A stretch of DNA of 64,000 nt from Acinetobacter piscicola (lineage in GTDB: Bacteria > Pseudomonadota > Gammaproteobacteria > Pseudomonadales > Moraxellaceae). A model generated the notes under the pieces. It saw only the letters and a program-made list of their open reading frames with translations, was not told the DNA's origin and ran no database searches. The stretch lies in assembly GCF_015218165.1 (NCBI RefSeq), contig NZ_CP048660.1:120102-184101 (forward strand). Direction: 5' to 3'. The position numbers and the translations under genes were made by a program. Of the stretch, positions 27,737-38,000 are shown in pieces (within the stretch, counting starts at the first letter, position 1; every line of letters starts with the position of its first letter).

Positions 27737-28174
27737 AAAGTGTATTAACTATTTTAAGTGTGCTTAACTTGATTATGCATGTTATATAAAAAAGTGGAAA
27801 AAGATTCAACACTTTCACCTAAAAAACCTAAGGTGGAATACTTGTCACCAAATTTAGGTAAAAATCAATTAAAGTGGAAATATATTTTTAAATTCCACCC
27901 CAAGATGACAAATACTCCACTTTTAGATGTTTTTGATTCTTTATAGAAATACGGATTGATGAATAAATACCCATAATGGATTTTAAATAATCAATTAACC
28001 TATTTCGATATGACAAGTTTTCCACCTTTAAAAACGCAGATCACTGAAAAAAAATATCGAGTTTAGTCATAAGAACAAAATTTCTGCATTCTAGGGTGAG
28101 TGCGTGAAATTCTTTCCACTCTTAGATCAATGAATATATCAAAAAATGGTGTAGTAAAAAAAAGCCTTGCAACT

Positions 28175-28183
28175 TTATCCACA
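28175..28183 (+). promoter_or_regulatory. DnaA box TTATCCACA
   Basis: Perfect match to the TTATNCACA consensus, placed inside the iteron-rich origin about 120 bp from the main iteron array. Confidence 0.75.
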
Positions 28184-28303
28184 ATATTATTTTTGTAAGT
28201 GATTTTTTTTCCACTCTTGCACTTAAATTCACTAACTTATCAACATTATAAATAATTGTTTTATATATATTTTAAATGATAATACATATATTTTATAATT
28301 AAC

Positions 28304-28455
28304 AGTGAAAAACATTCCACCATAGTGACAAACACTCCACTTTTAAGTGACAAATATTCCACTTTACAGTGACAGATATTCCACTTTTAAGTGATCATCT
28401 TTCCACTTATAGAGGACAACTCTTCCACTTTAAGGTGACAAACCCTCCACCTTAA
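28304..28455 (+). repeat. Seven iterons, ~22-bp period
   Basis: Units start at 28304, 28324, 28346, 28368, 28390, 28412 and 28434. They follow the pattern AGTGACAAAYATTCCACTTT; the spacing is 22 bp except 20 bp after the first. The period is two helical turns, which places initiator monomers on one DNA face. The outer units are the most diverged (the first ends CCACCAT, the last CCACCTTA). Confidence 0.92.
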
Positions 28456-28678
28456 AGTTGATATGCTATTGTTTTTAAATAAAAAATATCAACTTAATTA
28501 TTAATTAACTTAATTATTAATTACTATTAATTATTAAATAAGCTAGCTATATAAAACTTTAAATTTAAAATTGCTTTAGCGTTATACAAATGACTGTTTT
28601 AAATTTAAAAGGTGTAGTAACTTAGCCCAAAGTTATTTATATTAATAGTAATTGTAAATATAGAATGATTTGACAAGT

Positions 28679-29455
28679 ATGTCTGCAAAAATTATTGCTG
28701 TTGCGAATCACAAGGGTGGTTGTGGTAAAACAACAACAGTTGTTCATTTAGCCTCTGAGCTAGCAAACTTAGGAAAAAAAGTGCTTGTAATCGATTTAGA
28801 TCCTCAAGCAAATGCTAGCTTGCATATTGGTTTAAAACATCCAAGTGAAATTGGAGTAACAACCGCTGAATTATTAGTAGGTGATGTCTCATTACTTACT
28901 GACGCTTTAGAAGAAGATACTAATTTTGATAATGTTTCACTAATTTATGGTTCTCTCAATTTAGGAAAAACTGAGGACCAATTAAAAGAAGATGCGCCAA
29001 GACCATCAGAAGAACTCACTACAAAATTAGAACTATTAAAAGATCTTTATGATTTTATTTTAATTGACTGCCCTCCAAGTTTAAAACTATTGACGAGTAA
29101 TGCTTTAGCATCTTCAACACATGTAATTATCCCGATTGAATCTGGCTCACAATATGGTCTATATGGTGTTACAGACTTACTTAATCATTTAGAAAAAATA
29201 AAGCGAATCAATCCGGAGTTACAATTATTAGGTGCACTACTTATTAAGCACGATGAGAGACAAAATGTTTGTAAACTCATTCGTGATGAAGCATTTAAGC
29301 AAGTGGGCTATATTATGGAAACGACTATTCCACAAAGTACAAAAGTAAATCAAGCCGCAATTATGCAGCAGTCTTTACTTAAGCTAGACAAAAGTGGAAA
29401 GGTTCGAAAGGCTTTTGAAAGTTTAGCTAAAGAAGTTTTAGCTAAAGTTAACTGA
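28679..29455 (+). CDS. parA: ParA-family partition ATPase
   Basis: 258 residues from the ATG at 28679; an upstream TTG at 28670 is less likely, and no strong RBS is seen. The deviant Walker A motif HKGGCGKTT is at residues 11-19, Walker A' is VIDLDPQANAS, and Walker B is FILIDCPPSLKLLT. The short N-terminus without a helix-turn-helix indicates a type Ib ParA, which does not itself repress the operon. It lies 11 nt upstream of parB in one operon and next to the iteron origin. Its ATP-driven patterning on the nucleoid would segregate the plasmid. Confidence 0.93.
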   Translation: MSAKIIAVANHKGGCGKTTTVVHLASELANLGKKVLVIDLDPQANASLHIGLKHPSEIGVTTAELLVGDVSLLTDALEEDTNFDNVSLIYGSLNLGKTEDQLKEDAPRPSEELTTKLELLKDLYDFILIDCPPSLKLLTSNALASSTHVIIPIESGSQYGLYGVTDLLNHLEKIKRINPELQLLGALLIKHDERQNVCKLIRDEAFKQVGYIMETTIPQSTKVNQAAIMQQSLLKLDKSGKVRKAFESLAKEVLAKVN

Positions 29456-29466
29456 TTGAGAATTTT

Positions 29467-30378
29467 ATGGCAACTGCAAAAGAACTTTTAGCTCAAAAGC
29501 TGAAACAAAATACTCAAAAGCATCAATTAGCTCAAAAAGATAATATCAAGGAATTAAAGGAATTTAGACGAAATGTCCCCATTGAAGACATTTCACGGAG
29601 TCCTTATCAACCGCGTAGAAAATTTGATGAGCAGGAAATCAAAGAACTGGCTGAATCGATCGATGAAGTTGGTTTGTTGCAACCCATCACTGTTCGTAAA
29701 CTTGAAAATTTAAAATTTGAACTGATTGCAGGTGAACGTCGATTACGTGCGCATGAAATTCTAAAAAAATCGACCATTGAAGCAATTATTATTGATGCAA
29801 ATAATGAAGAAGCTTCACTACTTACACTAGCTGAAAATTTAAAACGCCAGGATTTAACAGACTTCGAAATCTATATTGGTCTAGTAGGCTTAGATGAAAA
29901 TTTAAAGAAAAATAAACAACGTTTAGCGAAGTCTTTAGGCTTAAATCGCGAAGACATGTATAAATATTTATCTTTTGAAAAGTTGCCTAAAGCCATCTTG
30001 AATGATTTGGTAAATGAGCCCCAGTTATTAGGTCGAACTGCTGCAACAGCTTTTAAAAAATTTCTTGCAGATCACGACGAAATAAAACAACGTGCTGAAA
30101 AAGCCTTGTTAACTGTTTGGACAAAAGTAAAGAATGGCCAACTTGAGCAAACTAAGGCTGTTGCACAAGCTACGAAATATCTAGTTCAAGATAATAATGA
30201 CTCTCCATCAACATCGCTTGTAAAAAAAATTGAATATGCTGGGAAAGTTGCTGGAAATATTAAATTTAATGATAAGTTATTAAAGGTTTCTTTAAAAATT
30301 TCTCATTTTGATGATGCTAGTTTGGAAAAATTAGAAAATCTATTGAAAGAGTTGGTAGAGAAAAATCAAGAAGTGTAG
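29467..30378 (+). CDS. parB: ParB-family centromere-binding protein
   Basis: 303 residues. The N-terminal ParB/Spo0J domain shows IEDISRSPYQPRRKFDEQEI, SIDEVGLLQPITVRK and the GERRLRAHE box. The central helix-turn-helix region (QRLAKSLGLNREDMYKYLSFEKLP) would bind parS. The short C-terminal region ends in a leucine-rich helix, probably for dimerisation. The last codons and stop lie inside a 25-nt palindrome. Confidence 0.92.
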   Translation: MATAKELLAQKLKQNTQKHQLAQKDNIKELKEFRRNVPIEDISRSPYQPRRKFDEQEIKELAESIDEVGLLQPITVRKLENLKFELIAGERRLRAHEILKKSTIEAIIIDANNEEASLLTLAENLKRQDLTDFEIYIGLVGLDENLKKNKQRLAKSLGLNREDMYKYLSFEKLPKAILNDLVNEPQLLGRTAATAFKKFLADHDEIKQRAEKALLTVWTKVKNGQLEQTKAVAQATKYLVQDNNDSPSTSLVKKIEYAGKVAGNIKFNDKLLKVSLKISHFDDASLEKLENLLKELVEKNQEV

Positions 30379-30394
30379 CAACTTGCTACACTTC
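30370..30394 (+). terminator. 25-nt palindrome spanning the parB stop
   Basis: GAAGTGTAGCAA and TTGCTACACTTC form a perfect 12-bp inverted repeat around one base, followed by TTTTCTTT. The parB stop (30376-30378) is inside the left arm. It is the same palindrome as at 26536-26556, oriented the same way with respect to its gene. Confidence 0.65.
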
Positions 30395-30610
30395 TTTTCT
30401 TTAAAATATGTCTGATAGTATAATCTTGGTGATACCTAGTAATAAAATTAATGTTAATTAAAAACAATTTTTTTATAATATATATTTATAAAAGTTAGAT
30501 GCTGTTGACATTTGTTGTATAAAAAATAGTGAGAAAGTAAAATTCAATCGACAAACCACATTCCTTCTTGTTATGTATTACAACAATGCTGGCGCATAAT
30601 CAATGGTCTA
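30395..30610. other. A+T-rich spacer, no gene seen
   Basis: Between the parB palindrome and the transposase remnant I see only A+T-rich sequence with no convincing ORF, promoter or repeat. The IS5 remnant's own left end cannot be located. Confidence 0.5.
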
Positions 30611-30854
30611 AGTCTTTAAATTATTATCAAATGATGCAAATCTAGAATAGGTTTCTATTGATGCATCTCATATGCGAGTGCATCAACATACGACCGGAGT
30701 GAAAGACCAAGCTATTTCTAATAACGTTGGTGGAAATAGTTCTAAAATCCATTTAGTTGTGGATGCGGATGGAAATCCTACTGAATTTATTATTAATGAT
30801 ACCAAGACCCATGATTTGAAAGTGCATCTGATTTGTTTGATGTTTTGGATTTAA
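30611..30854 (+). pseudogene. IS5-family transposase fragment
   Basis: Read through an in-frame TAG (a Trp position in relatives), the frame gives VFKLLSNDANLE, then VSIDASHMRVHQHTTGVKDQA and KIHLVVDADGNPTEFIIND. This is the first-Asp region of an IS5-family (IS427-like) DDE transposase. It breaks off after THDLKV and runs directly into vgrG sequence. No terminal repeats were recognised. It probably marks the event that removed the 5' end of vgrG. Confidence 0.72.
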
Positions 30855-32966
30855 GTGAAAAGCCCATTACTCGCTTCTAGCTTAACCTTAGATAAAAGCG
30901 GATTAAGCAAAAGCTATGATGTTCGTCCCTTCATCATGCAGAGCAATGAAACCGACTACGACTTTATTAAACGACTTTTAGCTTCTGAAGGTGTAACTAC
31001 ACTGATTGATGAAGCACAGCATCAAGTATGGAGTTCATCTGAACAGATCAAACCACAAAAGCTACGCTTAATTGATGATAATGCCCAATTTCAAGCATTA
31101 GATCGTCGCAATATTCGTTTTCATCGAAGTAGTGCTACAGAATGACAAGACATTATCACAGCATTCACAGGATTGCGTTCTCTACAACTAACTGCGGTAC
31201 ACCTTCAAAGATGGCAAGCAGATGCTTTAGCACAAGAAGAAGGTGCAGGCTCGGTACTCACAAAACATCAGCATTCAGATAATCAAGATGTAGTAAGTTT
31301 AGGCTTAGAACAAGCCTTTCACATCAGTCCTGCATGGATACAAGGCCTCAAAGGTGAAGATGGTGCAACTCAGTCTGGCAATAAACAAATTGAAAAACTG
31401 AATGAAAATTTAAGCAAATACTTCAATTCGCAAGCCAAGTACTTTAGTGCGACTTCAACAGTACGTGATGCACATGTCGGGTATTGGTTTAAGTTCAAAG
31501 AACATCCTAAAATTGATCAACATGAAGGTTCCGATCAAGAGTTTCTAATCACAGCAAAGACCTTTTATAACCAAAATAATTTGCCTAAAGATCTAACTGA
31601 CCAAGTCACCGCCTTACTCAAAGAAAGCCATTGGCAACAGCCCGAAATTCATACCAACAATCAAGATGAGCGCCAAGCCAATAACCTTATTTTACAACGT
31701 CGAAACATTGACATTGTTCCACCTTACAGGCCACTTGAAGATCGCCCTAAGACCCACCCACAACGTGCCAAAGTCGTAGGCGTCGAGGGTGAAGAAATTC
31801 ATGTCGATGAATGGGGACGGATTATAATCCGTTTTCTGTTTACTCGAACAGATGACCATATGCATGACAATGGTTCAGGCGCGAATAATATTGACACTGA
31901 CTCAGCGTGGGTAGATGTGCTCACCCCTTGGGCAGGAGAAGGTTATGGTTCACGGTTCTTACCGCGTATTGGTGAGATTGTGGTGATTAATTTCTTTGAT
32001 GGCAATATCGACCGACCATATGTCGTTTGTCGCATTCATGAAGCACATCGTAGTCCAACTAAGTTTGATCAAAAAGGACAACTTCCCGATACCATGAAGC
32101 TTTCAGGGATTCGCTCCAAACAAGTCCAAGGCGATGGCTTTGGCCAACTTCGTTTTGACGATACGACTGGACAGATCAGCACACAACTACAAAGTAGTCA
32201 TGGGGCATCACAGCTCAATCTAGGTAATCTTAGCCATCCGAAAGAGACAGACACGAGTGATGGACGTGGTGAAGGTTTTGAATTGCGAACAGATCAATGG
32301 GGAGCACTGAGAGCTAAGCAAGGATTACTCCTTTCTACCTATAAACAAGACAATGCATCAGGCAATCAATTGGATGTAGCAGAAACCAAATCGCAACTGG
32401 AATCCAATCTCAATAATTCTAAAGCCCTCAGTGAAGTAGCCAAAAATCAACAAACCGATCCTTTAGAAGTATTAGACAATCTGAAACAATTTATAGAACA
32501 AATTGAACAAGAAAGTGAGGCTAAAGCAAAAGCCTTTAAACAAGCCATTATGGTATTAACTTCACCAAACTCTATTGCACTAACGACCAATGAAGATGTA
32601 CATCTATCAGCAGATGGTCAAATCAGTCATAGCGCTGGTGATAGTATTAACTTGAGTACACAAAAGAGTCTACTTGTACATGCACAAAGTAAAATCAGTT
32701 TATTTGCAGCTCACGAAGGTGCAAGATTGTTTGCTGGTAAGGGGGAGATTGAAATACAAGCTCAGGGGGATGGAGCGGATTTGATTGCCCGTAAAGGGAT
32801 TCAAATTATTTCAACAGAAGATACGGTTTATATCACTAGTCCGAAAGAACTCATCCTGACTGGAGGCGGTTCACAGCTCAAGATTAATGGTTCAGGTATA
32901 TTTCCTACGACTAGTGGCAAGTTTGAGGTAAAAGCTGGACAGCATAAGTTTGTGGGGGGGGAGTAA
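30855..32966 (+). pseudogene. vgrG: VgrG (T6SS spike) gene, 5'-truncated with an internal stop
   Basis: The frame encodes most of a VgrG. There is a gp27-like part (SKSYDVRPFIMQSNETDYDFIKRLLASEG), an OB/gp5-like region (VVGVEGEEIHVDEWGRIIIRF, VLTPWAGEGYGSRFLPRIGEIVVINFFDG), and the DUF2345 C-terminal beta-region with VHLSADGQISHSAGDSINLST and VKAGQHKF. VgrG trimers tip the type VI secretion tube. The first ~180 codons are missing, replaced by IS5 debris. A TGA at 31143-31145 interrupts the frame; translation is in phase on both sides, and a TTG at 31173 is not a convincing restart. The frame closes at a G8 run (32954-32961), after which a beta-rich extension continues in another frame. Confidence 0.88.
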
Positions 32967-33270
32967 AACAAATTATGTTTTACCACACTTACCACTTACT
33001 GAAATCAAAAAGGATGACTTAGTTCTAGAATATTTACATAGTGATGGCTCACCTGTAAAAGATGCTGAATTTGAAGTTTTACTTTCAGATGGAAGTCGAA
33101 AAAAAGGTAAATTAGACGATAAAGGCAAAGCTGTTGTTAAAGGTGTTCCAGCTGGTAGAGCCAAAATTCAATATGGAGAAGATCAGTCTGAAGATGACTT
33201 TCCTCCTCATGAAATTGATGATTGGTTTATTCAACAAGACTTAGAAATATCGAATAATAATGAAAATTAG
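32956..33270 (+). pseudogene. Detached transthyretin/Ig-like C-terminal extension of VgrG
   Basis: About 100 residues beginning SKTNYVLPHLPLTEIKKDD and continuing LVLEYLHSDGSPVKDAEFEV, KGKLDDKGKAVVKGVPAG. This is a small beta-sandwich pattern like the transthyretin-like tails that some VgrGs use to hold effectors. There is no start codon or RBS of its own. If the G8 run at 32954-32961 were G7, the VgrG frame would read KFVGG straight into SKTNYVLP. I therefore infer that it is the VgrG tail separated by a homopolymer change. The stop overlaps the next gene's possible GTG start. Confidence 0.65.
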
Positions 33271-33278
33271 TGAATAAA

Positions 33279-34205
33279 ATGTCGACAGAAAATCAAGCTT
33301 TTTGGAATAAAATTGCTAACCGTTCTACTGATATACAGCAACAGTTTTGGTACGGTGCTGAAAAACTTGCACAACATATTCAGGATAGCCCAGCTAACTA
33401 TCTTACATATAGAGAATATGACACAAGTAAACCAGATCCGAATCTATCGTGGTGGGAAAAAATATTCTTTTATCAAGGTCAAGCTGCGATTAACGAGAGT
33501 GTGACAAATCATAATATTGCGGTGGCTGTAATAGATAAAAGTAGCTGGATTTGGGGAATGTTAAAGGGTGATTTCAATAAGAATCCTACGATGTCACAAA
33601 TCATTGTTAGTGGTTTAATCAGTATGATTCCTGTGGTTGATCAGGTTTGTGATGTTAGAGACCTAATAGCGAATCTAATAGACCTTTCAAAAGAAAATGG
33701 TAAATCATCTGATAACTATAAAGCGTTGGCTCTTACTGCATTTGGAGTCATTCCTGAAATTGGTTCGGCTGTTAAAACCATTGTCAAAGCCGCAAGATCA
33801 AAGGAAGCTAATAAATTAAAAATTTTTAAATTGATGGAAGGCTTTGAGAGTGCCTTCAAAAAACTAAAAATAAAAAGCCCATGGAACAATGCTCCTGAAG
33901 CATGGCTCAGGTCTAAGCCATGGCAAAAGATGGGAAAAACAGCATTAAATGCATTAAACAAATGTATTGATCGTTTAATTCAAGCTATTAATGGTTTCCT
34001 CAATAAAGTTCGCGGTAGTTTAAAATCGGCTTTGGAAAAGTTCAAAGTTGAGATTACTAATGCAAAGAATGCGATAAAAAAATACATTAGCGATCTCTGC
34101 AATGAAATTCAGAGAAAATTTCAGGAATTATTACCTCAACCTCAATTGGGTATGGCTGGTGCGAATGGGGCCAACATTCCCACCGGTAGATATGATTTAG
34201 TATAA
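33279..34205 (+). CDS. Probable T6SS effector, N-terminal/pre-toxin part
   Basis: 308 residues from the ATG at 33279; a GTG at 33270 overlaps the preceding stop and is possible. No clear RBS. Its position directly after vgrG and its tail domain suggests a VgrG-loaded effector. The middle has two hydrophobic helical segments (IIVSGLISMIPVVDQVCDVRDLI and LALTAFGVIPEIGSAVKTIV) of the kind that precede toxin domains in polymorphic toxins. The C-terminal half is lysine-rich and helical. No catalytic domain is recognisable, and the protein ends at NIPTGRYDLV just before the recombinase unit. The toxin part, and any immunity gene, may have been lost on integration. This is inference. Confidence 0.55.
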   Translation: MSTENQAFWNKIANRSTDIQQQFWYGAEKLAQHIQDSPANYLTYREYDTSKPDPNLSWWEKIFFYQGQAAINESVTNHNIAVAVIDKSSWIWGMLKGDFNKNPTMSQIIVSGLISMIPVVDQVCDVRDLIANLIDLSKENGKSSDNYKALALTAFGVIPEIGSAVKTIVKAARSKEANKLKIFKLMEGFESAFKKLKIKSPWNNAPEAWLRSKPWQKMGKTALNALNKCIDRLIQAINGFLNKVRGSLKSALEKFKVEITNAKNAIKKYISDLCNEIQRKFQELLPQPQLGMAGANGANIPTGRYDLV

Positions 34206-34294
34206 AAATAAGGTTAGTAAATAAATCATATAATCCAGATACTTATTTAGTAAATATAAAATTTATTTGATTTTACTTTGTTAATTTAGGGACT

Positions 34295-35017
34295 ATGGTA
34301 TTCTATTATTTTAACGCTAAAAATAATTTACCTGTGCAGAAAAAAATGATGACACCATTGCTCATTGATGCATTGACAATATCTGAAGGTAGGTTTGAAA
34401 AACCATGCCCAGCTTTAGTTTTGAAAATGATGTTACTCAATGGGGAAATAAGCAGTGAGTTTTCAGAAAAAATTAAAAATCAAGCATTACTACTGCTCGC
34501 GATATATCGTAAGTTATTGCTTGCTGTCGATAGGGATTTATGTAAGGTAAAAACTCTACAGGACAGTGTGAAAAGAAGACACTGGGGAAAAATGGATAAA
34601 GCACAGGACAAGATGGTGGTTGCAGACCAACTTCGGCTAAAGCGTTTAGATCCAGAAGAAATGATTTTATTTTTAAATACACAGGATTATCTAGATAAGC
34701 TGCCTATTTCCTTTGTAAAAAAACTGGTAGGTTGGGCACCACCAGTGGTGAGTGGTACTTTTTTAATCGAAAATGTTTTAGCTGGTTATATCGCCCAGAA
34801 GCTTTTGCCATTAGAAAGAATTAAAGTGAAAGAGCTGGGCAAGTCTGTGCAACCCTATTTTCACATAGCTGACTTTTTTGTGCTTTTACCTCAACTAGAA
34901 GAACTGTATCAAAAATATCAAAAGCAAATTGTTCGTTTGGCGCCAACGGCAGAAGTTGCTTTAGCTTTAACAGACTTTGGGAAAGCATGGATTTATCGTC
35001 TTAGGAGTAGGCTATGA
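34295..35017 (+). CDS. Unknown protein coupled to the giant recombinase
   Basis: 240 residues, not recognised. It is mostly helical and basic, with no signal peptide or membrane segment. Notable stretches are KRRHWGKMDKAQDKMVVADQ and a leucine-rich C-terminus. A GGGA motif precedes the ATG. Its stop overlaps the next start (ATGA at 35014-35017), so it is translationally coupled to the recombinase and probably acts with it, for example as an accessory DNA-binding factor. Confidence 0.75.
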   Translation: MVFYYFNAKNNLPVQKKMMTPLLIDALTISEGRFEKPCPALVLKMMLLNGEISSEFSEKIKNQALLLLAIYRKLLLAVDRDLCKVKTLQDSVKRRHWGKMDKAQDKMVVADQLRLKRLDPEEMILFLNTQDYLDKLPISFVKKLVGWAPPVVSGTFLIENVLAGYIAQKLLPLERIKVKELGKSVQPYFHIADFFVLLPQLEELYQKYQKQIVRLAPTAEVALALTDFGKAWIYRLRSRL

Positions 35018-38000
35018 ATATTTATTTTCAGCAACTGCTAGAATGGATAAACCAGAATACCCCTATAGAAGAACAAAAACTCCTCCGAGCATTATTTTTA
35101 TTACGTGCACATTATAGCTTAGCCGGTATCGTTGTCATTTGTCAGCGAATTTTCACCTTGATTGGTGATAATGAATTACCAAAATTTCGTGATGAGCTTA
35201 AGACTTTAGAGATCATTAGTGCATTAGAGTATTCTGAGGAATATTCACATTTTTTTTCAAAAACAACGGATAAAAATAAACATAACCCCACGCCGTTGCG
35301 CCCCTTTACTGGAGACAGTGGAATTTGTGATTTGCTCTTGCTTAAATCAGGAGAAAATCATAATAATGAGAGTTTTGATACTGTAATTATTTGGTTTTTA
35401 GAGCAAATTTTTCATTTTCAAGACAGGGTACATGCTCTTGAGCTTTATAGTAGTTATTTAAAGGGTGATGGAAGCATAAAGCTGAAAGACCAAAAAGGAT
35501 CTCGTGTGTACAATGCCTTTTTAGCGATTAGGCTATTAGGTGATGCTGGTAATACACAGATTTTAGAAGATGTAAAAGCATCACTGCTTCAAAATTCCCC
35601 GAAACAACTGATTCAGTTAATGTCTGTTCATAATAAAGATGAACAATTAAATAAAATTTATTATGCATTAAAGCTATTTTTATCACAAATCTGGCAAAAT
35701 AATCGGCAAAAAAATAAAACAAAACGTCGAGAATTTTTACACCGTATAGGTTTAAAGCATAGAAAACTGATCTTGCAACGATACGGCTCATTAAGTATTG
35801 CTATCCAACCTTTAGAGGATGTAGATGAAATTCATCGTGGTCTAGTCTCTGATGTATTTGAGGATGATGAGATTGAAGAAGATGAAACACCATTGGAGCC
35901 CTTGTTTAGATTTTTTTTGGCAGAACAATCCGATTTAATTCGAGGGCTTTATGCATCTAAGTCTACTTCTCAACATATTGAAGCTGCAAATGTTGGTTTA
36001 GTTTGGACCAAATCGCGATTGTCCTTAAATTCAATTCAAGAAGTATTTAGGCTCTGTCAACCATCTCATACTGATGCCAGCTTAATCTTACGCGCAAAAT
36101 TAGCTTTAATATTGAGTTTACTCACAGGACGTTCGGTTACTGAATTAACAGCGCCAAGTTTTAGTCAAAATACTGGTCATAATAATATTACTGGTCATAA
36201 TAATATTACTATTAAGTATGATCATACTTTATCTGCATATGTATTGAGTATTTTAGCTGGGACACCAATACTCAAAAAAAAGCCAAAAAAATCTAAATTT
36301 CACGTGCCATGGACCAACGAGTTACATTTGGTTTTACCGATTGAACTCAATGATTTGGTGAGTCAAGTCAAAAATCTTGGGATTACAAGACAGCATATTG
36401 CAGTTGAACGTGACGCGAGTGAACTGATTAACCGTGTACCTAAAGAGCTAGAAATCAGCCTCAAAAGCATTCGAGATATTCTTCCACGGTTGTTATATGA
36501 TCATAGCCAAGGTGATTTAGCTGTCGTTAAAGCAGTGACGAATGCATCAGGTCGAAATTATGATAACTTGATTCATTATGCCTCTTTTGAACAGAGGCAA
36601 CTTGAGCAACTCTGGGCTGCTTGTTTAAGAACGATAAAAATTAATATTCCTGAATATATATACTCTTCCAATAAGCGGGTGGGTAGCCCAATTGGAATAA
36701 AGATTATTGAAATACAAAATGAAATTGCACGAATAAAAAATTATATATATCAAGCCAATGAACAGAAAGATTGGCAGATGTTCTTTAAGTACTTAATGTC
36801 ATATACGGAATTATGGATAAATCTTGCCACAGCTGGTCGAGGGATTAAACAACCCTTTCCAAAGTGGATCAGTCAGCAAGGCTGGGCCTTGATTCAAGAT
36901 AAGCATCATCAAAATGAATCAACTGATCGTTATGTGCCATTGACTCCAGCATTGATCAAACAAATTCAAAGTTTACGTGGTTTGATGGGAATGTTGGGGG
37001 AGCAAATTGAGCTACGTGTTGATTTATCATCTTATGCTGTGCAACTGTATGATCCTCATCAGATTGAAGATTTAATTAGAAATTGGGCACGGAAGTTGGT
37101 TCGCTCTGATCGTAATCAGTTACCTGGGAGGTTCAAGGACGCTGGACTTGGGCACTGGATACGGGGTCGTCATCCATGGGATATATTATCCGTATTTCCT
37201 GTATCAGCCTTTAAACAACAGTGGCTTGATGTACAAGAAAACTTGCAAAAACAATTAGGTTTCGAGTGTATTGAAGATTTTGATTTTTTAAAAATCAAGA
37301 ATGTTCCTACATTTGTTTTAACTCAAGAGACTAAAACAGTACAAGTAGAGACAAAGCTTAGAATAGAGTTTTCAGAAAATGATGTAAAAGAATGGCTGAA
37401 AAACCCAGACTATAAGTCCTATTATCAGCTGATTTTTGAGGAAAATCCTGAGCCACAAGTAGCTTTAGAGCTTGGACATCTATTAGCCTCAAATTTAGCT
37501 AAAAATAAAAATATTGATTTGCCTCAAGCGATCAAGGCATATTGTGCTTATATTCGCGATAAAACGAAAATTCCTTTATTCGTTCAACTTCCTCAAAAAG
37601 CTCATCGTACATGGCTGACATCTGAAAATAGTTTTAGTACATGGGGTTATATTGAACAAAACTTACTTGATCATATTCAGAAGGATTTAGAACATTTACC
37701 TGAACATCAAAATTGTGATGTTGAAATAGGACGTTTGTTGGTTGTACTCTCGATGTATTCACAATTGTGCAGAGTAAGCCATTTACAAGCAATGTTAGAG
37801 TTTATTATAGTCGCTATGGGATATAGTCGGCTTATTGAGCTGGTAGTGAATAATGATAGATCTGTGACGAAGATACGCCGTACAGTACTGTTAAGTCCTT
37901 ATGTCTCGACTTTAATTTTAGTAGACCGACAATATCTACAGCCCCGATTAAAAGAGATTTTAGCAAAGTCAAAAGATCTACAAAGAAAGGATTGGCAAAA

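Larger units (their letters stand above)
27737..28678. other. Replication origin region (oriV) between rep and parA
   Basis: This ~940-bp gene-free stretch is very A+T-rich and full of copies of TTCCACTTTT/AAAAGTGGAA. It contains a 7-unit iteron array (28304-28455), isolated direct and inverted iteron-like copies (for example AGGTGGAATACTTGTCACC near 27830 and GATGACAAATACTCCACTTT near 27905), a DnaA box (28175-28183) and an A+T tract just right of the array (28460-28600) suited to strand opening. The promoters for rep and parA must also lie here. Confidence 0.88.

Noticed and set aside
28304..28455. Complementarity between the RNA loop GTGGAAA and iteron core TTTCCAC, suggesting RNA control of replication
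   Set aside because: Only 7 nt and in A+T-rich DNA where such matches are expected; the RNA has an internal TTTCCAC partner that explains the loop better.
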